Shown one piece after another: positions 1-6,000 of a stretch of 10,656 nucleotides of DNA. This stretch comes from an uncultured Eggerthellaceae bacterium (lineage in GTDB: Bacteria; Actinomycetota; Coriobacteriia; Coriobacteriales; Eggerthellaceae): contig CANRPV010000042.1 in assembly GCA_947632575.1 (NCBI GenBank), positions 1-10,656 of the forward strand, given 5' to 3'. Both the position numbers and the translations under genes were made by a program. Each line of letters opens with the position of its first letter. Positions within the stretch are counted from its first letter, which is position 1. The notes under the pieces are model-generated. The model saw nothing but the letters and a program-made list of their open reading frames with translations, did not search any database and was not told the origin of the DNA.

Positions 1-623
1 GGGCAATAAATACCGAGAGGTGCGTTACCGCTGTTCGAAGTACTGTTCACACCGAGAAAGCCTTCGTTGGATATCGTGAGGTTACCGAGGCAGAATATAC
101 CCGCTTGGGCCGACCCATCGCTTAACGCGGTTGGCGCTATCAAGCTTGTCCCAAAGATACCTATATCAACACGACTGCCGCTTTCAACCTTAATGGTTGA
201 ACCTTCAGGGAGCACAAGGGCGCTGTACACTTCAGCGTAATCACCAGGCTGAGATGAATACTGGTACGTTCGAAGTGAGCCTTCGTCATTTATCTCAATC
301 GAAAGATTACCTAAGGTTAAGGTGTTGCTGCCGCTATCCCAGGCATAACCATCTTCAGCAACAGTAGCACCCTCTTTATAGTTGTTGCCTTCAGCTGAAT
401 CTCCTGCGGCAAAGTTCAATCCATGGGTAAGCGTGTGTGTTTGCGCGTCGGCACGCGTCTCGTTTTCGGAAAGCGCAAGAGGGTTCGTGCCCAATTCCGA
501 AGAGAGAGAAGTCGGCAATGATGGCTCAGCCGCATAGGCGACCGGGGCAAACCCCATCGTCATCATCGTGACGACAAGAAGTCCCGACACGATTTTCCGG
601 CTCCAGCGATTGTTATGAGTCAT
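1..623 (-). CDS. Secreted cell-surface protein, N-terminal part (cut by window edge)
   Basis: The 207 visible residues start at ATG 621-623, preceded by a good Shine-Dalgarno (AAGGAGCG, 8 bases upstream). The protein opens with a classical Sec signal peptide: a basic N-region (NNRWSRK), a hydrophobic stretch at about residues 11-28, and a likely cleavage site after AYA (residue 31). The mature part is rich in Ser, Thr, Asn and Gly. It contains a segment YAWDSGSNTLTLGNLSI (about residues 93-109) of the kind found in large repetitive surface proteins of Coriobacteriia and Firmicutes with beta-strand or beta-helix folds. Later repeats of the type SGSRVDIGIF and LGNLTISNEGFLGVN fit a beta-helix. 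The C-terminus lies outside the window, so an LPXTG or other anchor cannot be checked. Inference: an extracellular adhesin or carbohydrate-binding protein. The exact function is unknown. Its upstream region is rich in short repeats, and a LytTR regulator gene ends 330 bases upstream. Confidence 0.85.
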   Translation of the reverse strand, partial: MTHNNRWSRKIVSGLLVVTMMTMGFAPVAYAAEPSLPTSLSSELGTNPLALSENETRADAQTHTLTHGLNFAAGDSAEGNNYKEGATVAEDGYAWDSGSNTLTLGNLSIEINDEGSLRTYQYSSQPGDYAEVYSALVLPEGSTIKVESGSRVDIGIFGTSLIAPTALSDGSAQAGIFCLGNLTISNEGFLGVNSTSNSGNAPLGIYC

Positions 624-648
624 AGTGAACGCTCCTTGTATACCCCGC

Positions 649-696
649 GCTCAAACGCTCAACTATATTTGAGCTCCCTCAAGCGTCTAGAACGCT
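649..696 (-). promoter_or_regulatory. Repeat-rich upstream region of the secreted protein gene
   Basis: The 330 bases between the LytTR gene and the secreted-protein gene hold no convincing gene. Close to the latter's start is a cluster of short symmetric elements. CTCAA occurs at 650-654, 658-662 and 678-682. GCTCAA (657-662) and TTGAGC (669-674) form a perfect inverted repeat around CTATAT, and AGCGT-N5-ACGCT lies at 682-696. Read on the minus strand, the centre contains a TATAGT box but no good -35 box, as expected of an activator-dependent promoter. The binding protein is unknown; the neighbouring LytTR regulator is one candidate. Confidence 0.35.
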
Positions 697-868
697 AGTT
701 TCCACGATCCTCTTTATACCTAATCGTGAGTCACTCTTGGGAAAAAAGTTCCGTGATGCTGCGCCAAAGACTAAAGATCAGTAACGAAAAAGCAGAAAGG
801 TTGAATTAAAGCTCTTTGCACAAGTGGGAAGAAGCGGAAAAGAGTGAAAAAGCACGCCGACAAAACGT

Positions 869-926
869 GGCGACAATGATGCCGTGACAATGACGCAGTG
901 GCGATAAAGCAGTGACAAATAAGCGA
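869..926. repeat. Degenerate short tandem repeat, about 15-16 base period
   Basis: The units GGCGACAATGATGCC (869-883), GTGACAATGACGCAGT (884-899) and GGCGATAAAGCAGT (900-913) followed by GACAAATAAGCGAT are recognisably related, with drift between copies. They lie between the stop of the LytTR gene (953) and the secreted-protein gene. No open frame uses them convincingly. They may be a spacer, a decayed coding stretch or part of the 3' end of the LytTR transcript. Confidence 0.3.
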
Positions 927-952
927 TTATCGGAGAAGCACGATGCTCTGCG

Positions 953-1882
953 TTACGAGCGTTCGCTTGCGCCTTGAGAATCGTTTTCGTTATTGGCGTC
1001 AACGATCGCCGCTTTGATCGTCTTCTCCAAATCCGAAAGAGAAAGATGCCTGGGCTTTCTCACCTGATTGATCTCTTCGCGCAGCGCCACCAGACGGCGC
1101 ACCGGAACGGGCAGCACATGACCATTGGTCATGGTCGCTCCTCGCGAAGAGAGGGACTTCACTTTCCACCCATTGACGAGATACGTGCGATGCAGGCGAA
1201 TAAACTGGCTGCCAGGCATCTCTTCCATCGTGCCTATTCCGTCTTGGCTCACCATCTCATCGTTATCGCAGTAGACGACCGTCTTTCGCCCTTGGGCCTC
1301 CACGTAAACGATGCGGTCCTCATCAACATAATGGACGATCCCCTGATCATCCTTAAACTCCACATGGCTGTCCCAGTTTTTGGGGTAATCCATGGTCTCT
1401 GATTTCTTCTCATCTGGCAGACCAAGCGTGTCTCGGTCAACAGGAAGCGTCACTTCAAGGTAGCTGATGCGCACTGAGCCGCCCTCATGAACACGCCAGT
1501 TAAATACGACGCGAAGAGGCCTGCCTAATACAGATCCTCCTCCGGCAGAGCCGATATAGAGAAAAGCATGCGCTACGATGCAACAACTCTCCGGATAGAC
1601 GGAGAGAACCTCGAAGTTCTCCTGTACCAGAATTGTTCTAGAACCCTCGCCTCTAAGCCGGTCGCACAGTCGCTTAAATCCTTTGGCACCGTAGTCGCCG
1701 AATTCTGAAAAAGGGCTGAGCCATTCCACCTTGTTATCGAGCAAGGCCAGACAGGAGTCCGTATCCCCGTCGAAGGCGTCATGGATAAACGACTTAGAGA
1801 GCTCGATAAGCAAACCTTGGATTTTCGGATCACTCAAGACGCTTCGCGTCTCATCTTGTTTGATATTCGCCGTTGGAGTCAT
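953..1882 (-). CDS. NTF2-like/LytTR transcriptional regulator (paralogue 1)
   Basis: This 309-residue protein has two domains. Residues about 25-150 resemble a SnoaL/NTF2-like alpha+beta fold: a helix with SFIHDAFDGD, then a VEWLSPFSEFGDYGAKG segment, then antiparallel strands. Residues about 176-272 form a LytTR DNA-binding domain, with the typical strand-rich core IVYVEAQGRKTVVY, the conserved FIRLHRTYLVN (about 227-237) and the LPVPVRR end. It carries no response-regulator receiver domain, so it is not a standard two-component regulator; the NTF2-like part probably senses a ligand or mediates dimerisation (inference). ATG at 1882 is preferred. An alternative TTG at 1888 would add two residues, and AAGG lies 10 bases before the ATG but only 4 before the TTG. 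It is the last gene of a minus-strand group with a STAS protein and a double-glycine peptide. It is a diverged paralogue of the regulator at 2948-3754. Confidence 0.85.
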   Translation of the reverse strand: MTPTANIKQDETRSVLSDPKIQGLLIELSKSFIHDAFDGDTDSCLALLDNKVEWLSPFSEFGDYGAKGFKRLCDRLRGEGSRTILVQENFEVLSVYPESCCIVAHAFLYIGSAGGGSVLGRPLRVVFNWRVHEGGSVRISYLEVTLPVDRDTLGLPDEKKSETMDYPKNWDSHVEFKDDQGIVHYVDEDRIVYVEAQGRKTVVYCDNDEMVSQDGIGTMEEMPGSQFIRLHRTYLVNGWKVKSLSSRGATMTNGHVLPVPVRRLVALREEINQVRKPRHLSLSDLEKTIKAAIVDANNENDSQGASERS

Positions 1883-2012
1883 ACCCAATTGACCTTAGGA
1901 GTTTCTGCGCCTTTACTCAGTACCCGACAACCGTACGAAAGATATCCGATAATCCTTTACTAAACACCGTTTCTTGGCTCAACGCCTGATTATGTCTACC
2001 AAATGACTTGTT

Positions 2013-2318
2013 TTACCGCTCAAACAGCTCACTGAAGCCCGTAATATCTAAGACTTCTTGAACATCATCGGAAGCGCCGATCAGGTTCATTCCAGCACCA
2101 GTGCTTTGCGCTCTCTTATAGGCAACCATAAGGACGCGCAAACCAGCCGAGGAGATATAGTCCAAGTTAGAAAAGTCGAAGACGACCTCCTGGTAAGACG
2201 TTCCGGTGGAAAAGGCCGTCTCCACCGCCTGCTCCAATTCCGGCGCCGTGTTCGTGTTTAAGGATCCGCCTACGGCAATAGTTAAGGTGTTTGCATCTTC
2301 TGATACGTGGATCTCCAC
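2013..2318 (-). CDS. STAS-domain anti-sigma-factor antagonist
   Basis: This small single-domain protein (about 101 residues from GTG 2318, or 104 from ATG 2327) has the SpoIIAA/RsbV-type STAS fold. The signature DYISSAGLRVL contains the serine that aligns with the phosphorylated serine of SpoIIAA (MDSSGL), here S57 from the GTG start. Known members are switched off by phosphorylation from a partner serine kinase/anti-sigma factor and, when dephosphorylated, bind that factor to free a sigma factor. No kinase, phosphatase or sigma gene lies in this window, so its partner must be elsewhere. The start is ambiguous. GAGGAG sits directly against ATG 2327, which leaves no spacer, but 9 bases before an in-frame GTG at 2318, so GTG is more plausible. 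It sits between the Nif11-like peptide gene (78 bases upstream) and the LytTR gene (130 bases downstream), all in the same direction. Confidence 0.88.
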   Translation of the reverse strand: MEIHVSEDANTLTIAVGGSLNTNTAPELEQAVETAFSTGTSYQEVVFDFSNLDYISSAGLRVLMVAYKRAQSTGAGMNLIGASDDVQEVLDITGFSELFER

Positions 2319-2361
2319 GAAATACATCTCCTCACAAACGTGAATTTCTTCGACAGGTCTA

Positions 2362-2381
2362 TGGTTGCACTACTGCAACCA
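2362..2381 (-). terminator. Perfect stem-loop between peptide gene and STAS gene
   Basis: TGGTTGCA and TGCAACCA form a perfect 8-bp stem with a 4-base loop, 15 bases after the stop of the peptide gene. No run of U follows on the minus strand, so a full intrinsic terminator is not supported. It could partly terminate or stabilise the peptide mRNA and so set a high peptide to low STAS/LytTR ratio (inference). Confidence 0.4.
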
Positions 2382-2396
2382 CCATAACTACTACAA

Positions 2397-2666
2397 CTAC
2401 CAAGGTGTCTTAATATTGATAACAAAACCACCGATACCAACGGATATTTTGCCGCCGCCAGTCACGCCAGCTAAATCTGCATCGGAGAGCTTGCCGTTTT
2501 TAAGCGACCCTTTCATATCCTCTAAAGAAGCAGCGTCAATGCCAACTTGAGACGCTATGGCCTTGAGATCATCAACGGTAAAGGTAGTTTTCCCATCAGC
2601 TGCTTGACGAGTGATTTCCTCTTTAAGGGCCGGATTGGCCTCGATAAACGATGCTATATTCTCCAT
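2397..2666 (-). CDS. Nif11-like double-glycine leader peptide precursor
   Basis: This is an 89-residue precursor. Residues 1-50 form a helical leader (NIASFIEANPALKEEI, then VDDLKAIASQVGID) that resembles the Nif11 leader domain used by many RiPP and bacteriocin precursors. It ends in SDADLAGVTGG (about 61-71), a classical double-glycine processing site. The remaining 18 residues, GKISVGIGGFVINIKTPW, are glycine-rich, hydrophobic and end in Trp; they lack Cys and have only one Thr and one Ser. The start is firm: ATG 2666 has AAGGAG 7 bases upstream. In the family, a C39-peptidase ABC exporter cuts after GG and secretes the C-terminal part. No exporter or modification enzyme is encoded in this window. 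It leads a minus-strand set with the STAS and LytTR genes and diverges from a second LytTR gene. Function as bacteriocin or pheromone is inference. Confidence 0.8.
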   Translation of the reverse strand: MENIASFIEANPALKEEITRQAADGKTTFTVDDLKAIASQVGIDAASLEDMKGSLKNGKLSDADLAGVTGGGKISVGIGGFVINIKTPW

Positions 2667-2725
2667 AGTCGCTCTCCTTCCAGGCGTCCTGTCTTATGTC
2701 TCGTCTTCCAGTAATTTCTCACGCA

Positions 2726-2744
2726 TCGATTCGTGTCGATTCGT
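2726..2744. repeat. Direct repeat TCGATTCGT with 10-bp period
   Basis: The 9-mer TCGATTCGT occurs perfectly at 2726-2734 and 2736-2744, one helical turn apart, 60-78 bases upstream of the double-glycine peptide start. It lies in the 281-base divergent region shared with the second LytTR gene. LytTR proteins bind pairs of short direct repeats on one DNA face, so this is a candidate operator. Known LytTR sites usually have wider spacing, so the assignment is tentative. Confidence 0.4.
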
Positions 2745-2853
2745 ATCCATTGCTTTGTTTGCTTGTTTGGCAGGCTATAGAGCCTTTGCCACTATCATAT
2801 AAAAAGATAGGGGGTACTTGGATATATTCATAGCCGATGGTAGTGTAATTCCC

Positions 2854-2881
2854 TTGTTTAGCCCGTTTCCTCTCTTATATT
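2854..2881 (+). promoter_or_regulatory. Possible promoter of the second LytTR gene
   Basis: TTGTTT (2854-2859) and TATATT (2876-2881) are separated by 16 bases. The -10 box has one mismatch to consensus and the -35 box has three. Transcription would start near 2888, about 60 bases before ATG 2948. A second, overlapping candidate -10 box, TATGCT, is at 2897-2902. Confidence 0.3.
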
Positions 2882-2947
2882 CTTTTGGGTTCGGTATATG
2901 CTAGACGCAACCCACAAAGATGATCTATCTCATCTGAGAGAGGCTCC

Positions 2948-3754
2948 ATGACCACCGACGAACTGATCAATCGCTCGATCTTTATCATCAGTGAATACTA
3001 TAAGAATAACCTGGAGCCGTATTTCGACAGCATCGGCGAGGATATCCTTTGGTTCGGCCCCTCTGAAGGCCAATGCATCCAGGGCAAACAAAATATCATT
3101 GACACATGGACGCAAGAAGAGCATTCACTGACTTTCACCATGGGCGACATCAAAGTTCAGTACGTCTCCCCCACCAGTTCCGTCAAGGAAATCATGCTCG
3201 AGTACGACATCTGCACCCACTACCCCAGCGGCAACACCCATGTGCACAGACAGAGACTCCATTACACCTGGAACCAAAAACGCAAGAAGGGGCCTCATGG
3301 ATGGGAGACGCACGCTGAGATCGTCATGATCCATATTAGCAATCTCTGGCACTACGACAGTCGCGACACCATTTATCCCGTTCATTACGAAAAGATGCAC
3401 GAACCGGTTCGCATGATTTCAAAGGCGGAACGCTTTGTGACTATCAAGGCGTCGGATCGTAGCGTCTATCGTCTTCTCGCTGATCACATTCTCTATATTG
3501 AAACGGTCAAACGCTCGGCGCGTCTTTTGGTGCATACGAGAAGCGGCACGATTACCATCAATGAAACGTTGCAAGATTTCGAGCAAAGGCATCCAGGTCT
3601 TTTCCTGCGCATTCATGCGAGCTATCTCATTAACCCAACCTCGGTACGAGAGATCCAGCGCTTTTTCGTTACGCTTTTGGATGGAACAGAGCTTCCAATT
3701 CCCGAAAAGAAGTACACTAAGATCAAAAGACTGCTTTTGCAGGATGACGATTAG
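2948..3754 (+). CDS. NTF2-like/LytTR transcriptional regulator (paralogue 2)
   Basis: This 268-residue protein has the same layout as the regulator at 953-1882 but differs strongly in sequence. Residues about 8-135 are NTF2/SnoaL-like: an N-terminal helix (IISEYYKNNLEPYFDSI), DILWFGPSEGQCIQGKQNI, then strands ending in HAEIVMIHISNLWHYD. Residues about 160-265 are a LytTR DNA-binding domain with HILYIETVKRSARLLVHT, FLRIHASYLINP (219-230) and ELPIPEKKY. No receiver domain is present. ATG 2948 is preceded by GAGAGAGG about 4 bases upstream, which supports the start. The gene diverges from the Nif11-like peptide gene and is followed after 39 bases by a 57-aa double-glycine peptide gene, probably in one transcript. 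By analogy with ComE/AgrA-type LytTR regulators it may control the adjacent peptide genes. This is inference. Confidence 0.87.
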   Translation: MTTDELINRSIFIISEYYKNNLEPYFDSIGEDILWFGPSEGQCIQGKQNIIDTWTQEEHSLTFTMGDIKVQYVSPTSSVKEIMLEYDICTHYPSGNTHVHRQRLHYTWNQKRKKGPHGWETHAEIVMIHISNLWHYDSRDTIYPVHYEKMHEPVRMISKAERFVTIKASDRSVYRLLADHILYIETVKRSARLLVHTRSGTITINETLQDFEQRHPGLFLRIHASYLINPTSVREIQRFFVTLLDGTELPIPEKKYTKIKRLLLQDDD

Positions 3755-3793
3755 AGGAACTAAGGTATTAAGGTCCTGCCGAAAGGAACTGCG

Positions 3794-3967
3794 ATGGATG
3801 GCAAAGACAAAGAGCCTGTGACAAAAGCATCCGACGGTTCGAAAGATCCTCAAAAGTCAGAGAAGAGATGCCCGGGCGAAGACACCAGCAAAGAATGCTC
3901 TTTAGAAGATCTGGCAAAGGTAAACGGCGGCAAGCTTGAGAACAGCTGGCGCTTACCACCCTTATAG
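3794..3967 (+). CDS. Short double-glycine peptide precursor (57 aa)
   Basis: ATG 3794 is preceded by AAAGGA with a 6-base spacer. The 57-residue product has a highly charged, Lys/Asp/Glu-rich first half, with Cys at 26 and 35, then SLEDLAKVNGG (36-46) and an 11-residue tail, KLENSWRLPPL. The leader end matches those of the two other peptide precursors in this window (LxxV[T/N]GG), so it is probably cut after GG by a C39-type exporter. An 11-residue product is more in keeping with a signalling pheromone than a pore-forming bacteriocin (inference). It lies 39 bases after the second LytTR regulator in the same direction. Its size makes it easy to miss. The stop codon TAG is also the first unit of a tandem repeat. 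No homologue with known function is recognised. Confidence 0.7.
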   Translation: MDGKDKEPVTKASDGSKDPQKSEKRCPGEDTSKECSLEDLAKVNGGKLENSWRLPPL

Positions 3968-4015
3968 CCTTGTAGCTTGTAGCCCCTGTAGCCTTGTAGC
4001 TTGTAGCCCTGTAGC
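3965..4015. repeat. Tandem repeat of about 24 bp built from TGTAGC units
   Basis: Two near-identical copies, 3965-3988 (24 bases) and 3989-4011 (23 bases), are followed by a partial third (TAGC, 4012-4015). Each copy is itself made of TTGTAGC-like units of 7-10 bases. The array begins exactly in the stop codon of the double-glycine peptide gene and ends about 145 bases before the membrane-protein gene. Phased direct repeats could be protein-binding sites or a slippage-prone spacer. The rest of 4016-4158 shows no convincing promoter or terminator. Confidence 0.6.
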
Positions 4016-4158
4016 TGGGTAAGCCTCTAGCTTTATAGGCGGACTTCTTGTCATTTCTGAAACTATTGCAGCATGAGGAGTCGCAATCCCTTATGTTTTG
4101 CCATAGTAATCATTGCACTTGAAAACCCTATTGTTCTCCGACCGACTGGACTGGCCTT

Positions 4159-5817
4159 ATGAAACACCACGCTGAACCCCATGACCACCGTGCCGAAAAT
4201 CATGAAGTCCGCAAGGACGCCCATGAGACTGAGAATGAGAGCAAGAACGAGCTGAAAAAAGAGCACCTGAAGATTCACCACCAGGATACTGCGCAGACCC
4301 TTGAAGACAACGTAGAGAAGGTTGAAGAGGCGATCAAAGACAACCTCGACGAGGCTGCGCAGTCCACGAAAGAAACGCTCGCCCAAGATAAGGAAGATGC
4401 CGAGCGACTCATTCGCGAAAACAAAGAGGCTGTTGAACGGGCGGGTTATGAGATTTCTCACCCCCAAGACCTTAAAGATGATGTTTCAGAAGCGCTGCAT
4501 GAGACGGTGGATCACTTAGAGCGGGTGGGCGAAAAGGTCATCGACGATGTACGCCATCCCTCAAACGTGATTGATGCTATCGAAGACAAGGCAAAGCAGG
4601 TCAAAGCGGAGGCCGGTGATTTCGCCGAGCACGTGCACTCCGAGCTCAACGCACCGGTCGATAAACAGAAGCTTCCACTGCTCCTTAAAATCTTTTCCAT
4701 ACTAGCCATCCTGGGAAGTCTCTCCGCCATCGGTGAGGTCGTTGAAGCTATTCTCGCGCTGGTCGACGCATATTTCAAAAGCATTACCATCCAGATCGTT
4801 TTCGTCTACATCACGCTGTTTATCTACGCTCTCATTGCCATAACGACAATCTTCCTCGGAATACGTTTGCTGCTCAACAAGCGACGGTTTGCCGCACTAA
4901 CCATCAACGTCATCTACGTTTTGATCGTTTTGGGCATTTTGAGCTCCATCATGCTCTATGGCATCTCTTGGAGACTCATCCTTTATGGAATCTATTTCGC
5001 CATCAACGTCGCACTTCAATCCTATCTGGATCCGAGCTTACGTGAGGAACGTCAACTCCAACGGCGCCTGCGCGATATGGAGACACGCGACCAGGCGGAA
5101 AAGGGTACTCTCGGACGTGATCAGTCGGGCAAAAGCTATATCACCCTTAACTTCTTCAATATCTTTTGGATTTTCGTCGTGAGTTCTATCTTGGGCCTGC
5201 TGATCGAGACCATCTATCACATGGTTGTCGTGGATCCGGGCGTCTATCAGGATCGCGCGGGTCTTTTGTTCGGCCCATTCTCCCCCATCTACGGATTTGG
5301 CGCCGTACTCATGACCATTTTCCTCAACCGTTTCCATAAGGCGAATATTGTCATCATCTTTTTCGTCAGCGCCATTATCGGCGGTGCTTTTGAATACTTC
5401 GTCTGGTGGTTCATGAAGTTCGCCTTCGGTGCGACGGCCTGGGATTACAGCGGGATGTGGCTTTCCATCGGCGGTGGTGGTACCTGCGGCGTCTACATGA
5501 TCATGTGGGGCATTCTTGGTTGCTTCTGGATCAAGCTGTTGCTTCCGCTGTTATTGCACATCGTCAACTTGATCCCCTGGAACTGGCGTTATGGTGTGAC
5601 CACGATCTGCGCGCTGCTTATGCTCGCTGACGGCGTGATGACGCTGCAGTCCCTTGATTGTTGGTATCAGAGGCTTTCGGGAGTGCCTGTCACCACGCCG
5701 GTTGAAAGATTCTACGATCGGCATTTCGACAATACCTATATGGCTCACCGCTTCCAGTCGATGACTATCGCGCCTAACGACTCCGTCCGTGGCCAAAGCG
5801 ATACCGCGAGTGAATAA
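4159..5817 (+). CDS. CmpB-family membrane protein with long coiled-coil N-terminal domain
   Basis: This 552-residue protein has three parts. Residues 1-170 are extremely charged and helical (HDHRAENHEVRKDAHETEN, then repeats such as NVEKVEEAIKDNLDEAAQST), reminiscent of LEA/apolipoprotein-like amphipathic helices. Residues about 173-288 hold four membrane helices. Residues about 330-510 match the 'putative ABC-transporter type IV' (CmpB) family, with the hallmark GLLFGPFSPIYGFGAVLM (368-385), WDYSGMW and several membrane helices. CmpB proteins are widespread in Firmicutes and Coriobacteriia; their transport role is a name, not a proven activity. The start ATG 4159 has only a weak ribosome site; the frame is closed by TGA at 4120-4122 and offers no earlier ATG, GTG or TTG. 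The ATG overlaps the stop of a 29-codon frame beginning at 4073 (ATGA). The charged domain most likely lies in the cytoplasm or at the membrane surface (inference). Confidence 0.85.
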   Translation: MKHHAEPHDHRAENHEVRKDAHETENESKNELKKEHLKIHHQDTAQTLEDNVEKVEEAIKDNLDEAAQSTKETLAQDKEDAERLIRENKEAVERAGYEISHPQDLKDDVSEALHETVDHLERVGEKVIDDVRHPSNVIDAIEDKAKQVKAEAGDFAEHVHSELNAPVDKQKLPLLLKIFSILAILGSLSAIGEVVEAILALVDAYFKSITIQIVFVYITLFIYALIAITTIFLGIRLLLNKRRFAALTINVIYVLIVLGILSSIMLYGISWRLILYGIYFAINVALQSYLDPSLREERQLQRRLRDMETRDQAEKGTLGRDQSGKSYITLNFFNIFWIFVVSSILGLLIETIYHMVVVDPGVYQDRAGLLFGPFSPIYGFGAVLMTIFLNRFHKANIVIIFFVSAIIGGAFEYFVWWFMKFAFGATAWDYSGMWLSIGGGGTCGVYMIMWGILGCFWIKLLLPLLLHIVNLIPWNWRYGVTTICALLMLADGVMTLQSLDCWYQRLSGVPVTTPVERFYDRHFDNTYMAHRFQSMTIAPNDSVRGQSDTASE

Positions 5818-5840
5818 GAAAGGGTATTACCAAGAAAACA

Positions 5841-5902
5841 GGTAGCGCCAGAGCAGCAGTGTAGAAATAGCGCATGCTATAGGCTATTGGCGTTGCTAGC
5901 CT
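5841..5902. other. Nested inverted repeats between convergent genes, possible terminator
   Basis: The 183 bases between the CmpB gene (plus) and the RraA gene (minus) contain several overlapping stems: ATAGC-GCAT-GCTAT (5867-5880), AGGCTA-N10-TAGCCT (5881-5902), and an outer imperfect pairing of GGTAGCGCCA (5841-5850) with TGGCGTTGCTAGCC (5888-5901). Convergent genes need termination here, but none of the stems is followed by a clear T-run. No gene is seen in the gap. Confidence 0.3.
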
Positions 5903-6000
5903 TCTGCTTGCCATTTTGGCCATGACACCCATAAAGGCATGGGGACGTAAAGCTCCTCCAAAGAGGCGCTCTCGTCTAAAGCTTATCTATCGCTCTAAAT

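Noticed and set aside
778..1002. Minus-strand 74-aa frame
   Set aside because: It starts inside the LytTR gene in another frame, crosses low-complexity repeats, and shows no motif or ribosome site.
974..1402. Plus-strand 142-aa frame opposite the LytTR gene
   Set aside because: It is antisense to a well-supported LytTR domain, with a composition typical of a shadow frame.
4063..4467. Minus-strand 134-aa frame that looks like a hydrophobic membrane protein
   Set aside because: It is the exact antisense of the Lys/Glu-rich coding region at 4159-4467, where charged codons read backwards give Leu, Phe and Val. It has no separate ribosome site or family match.
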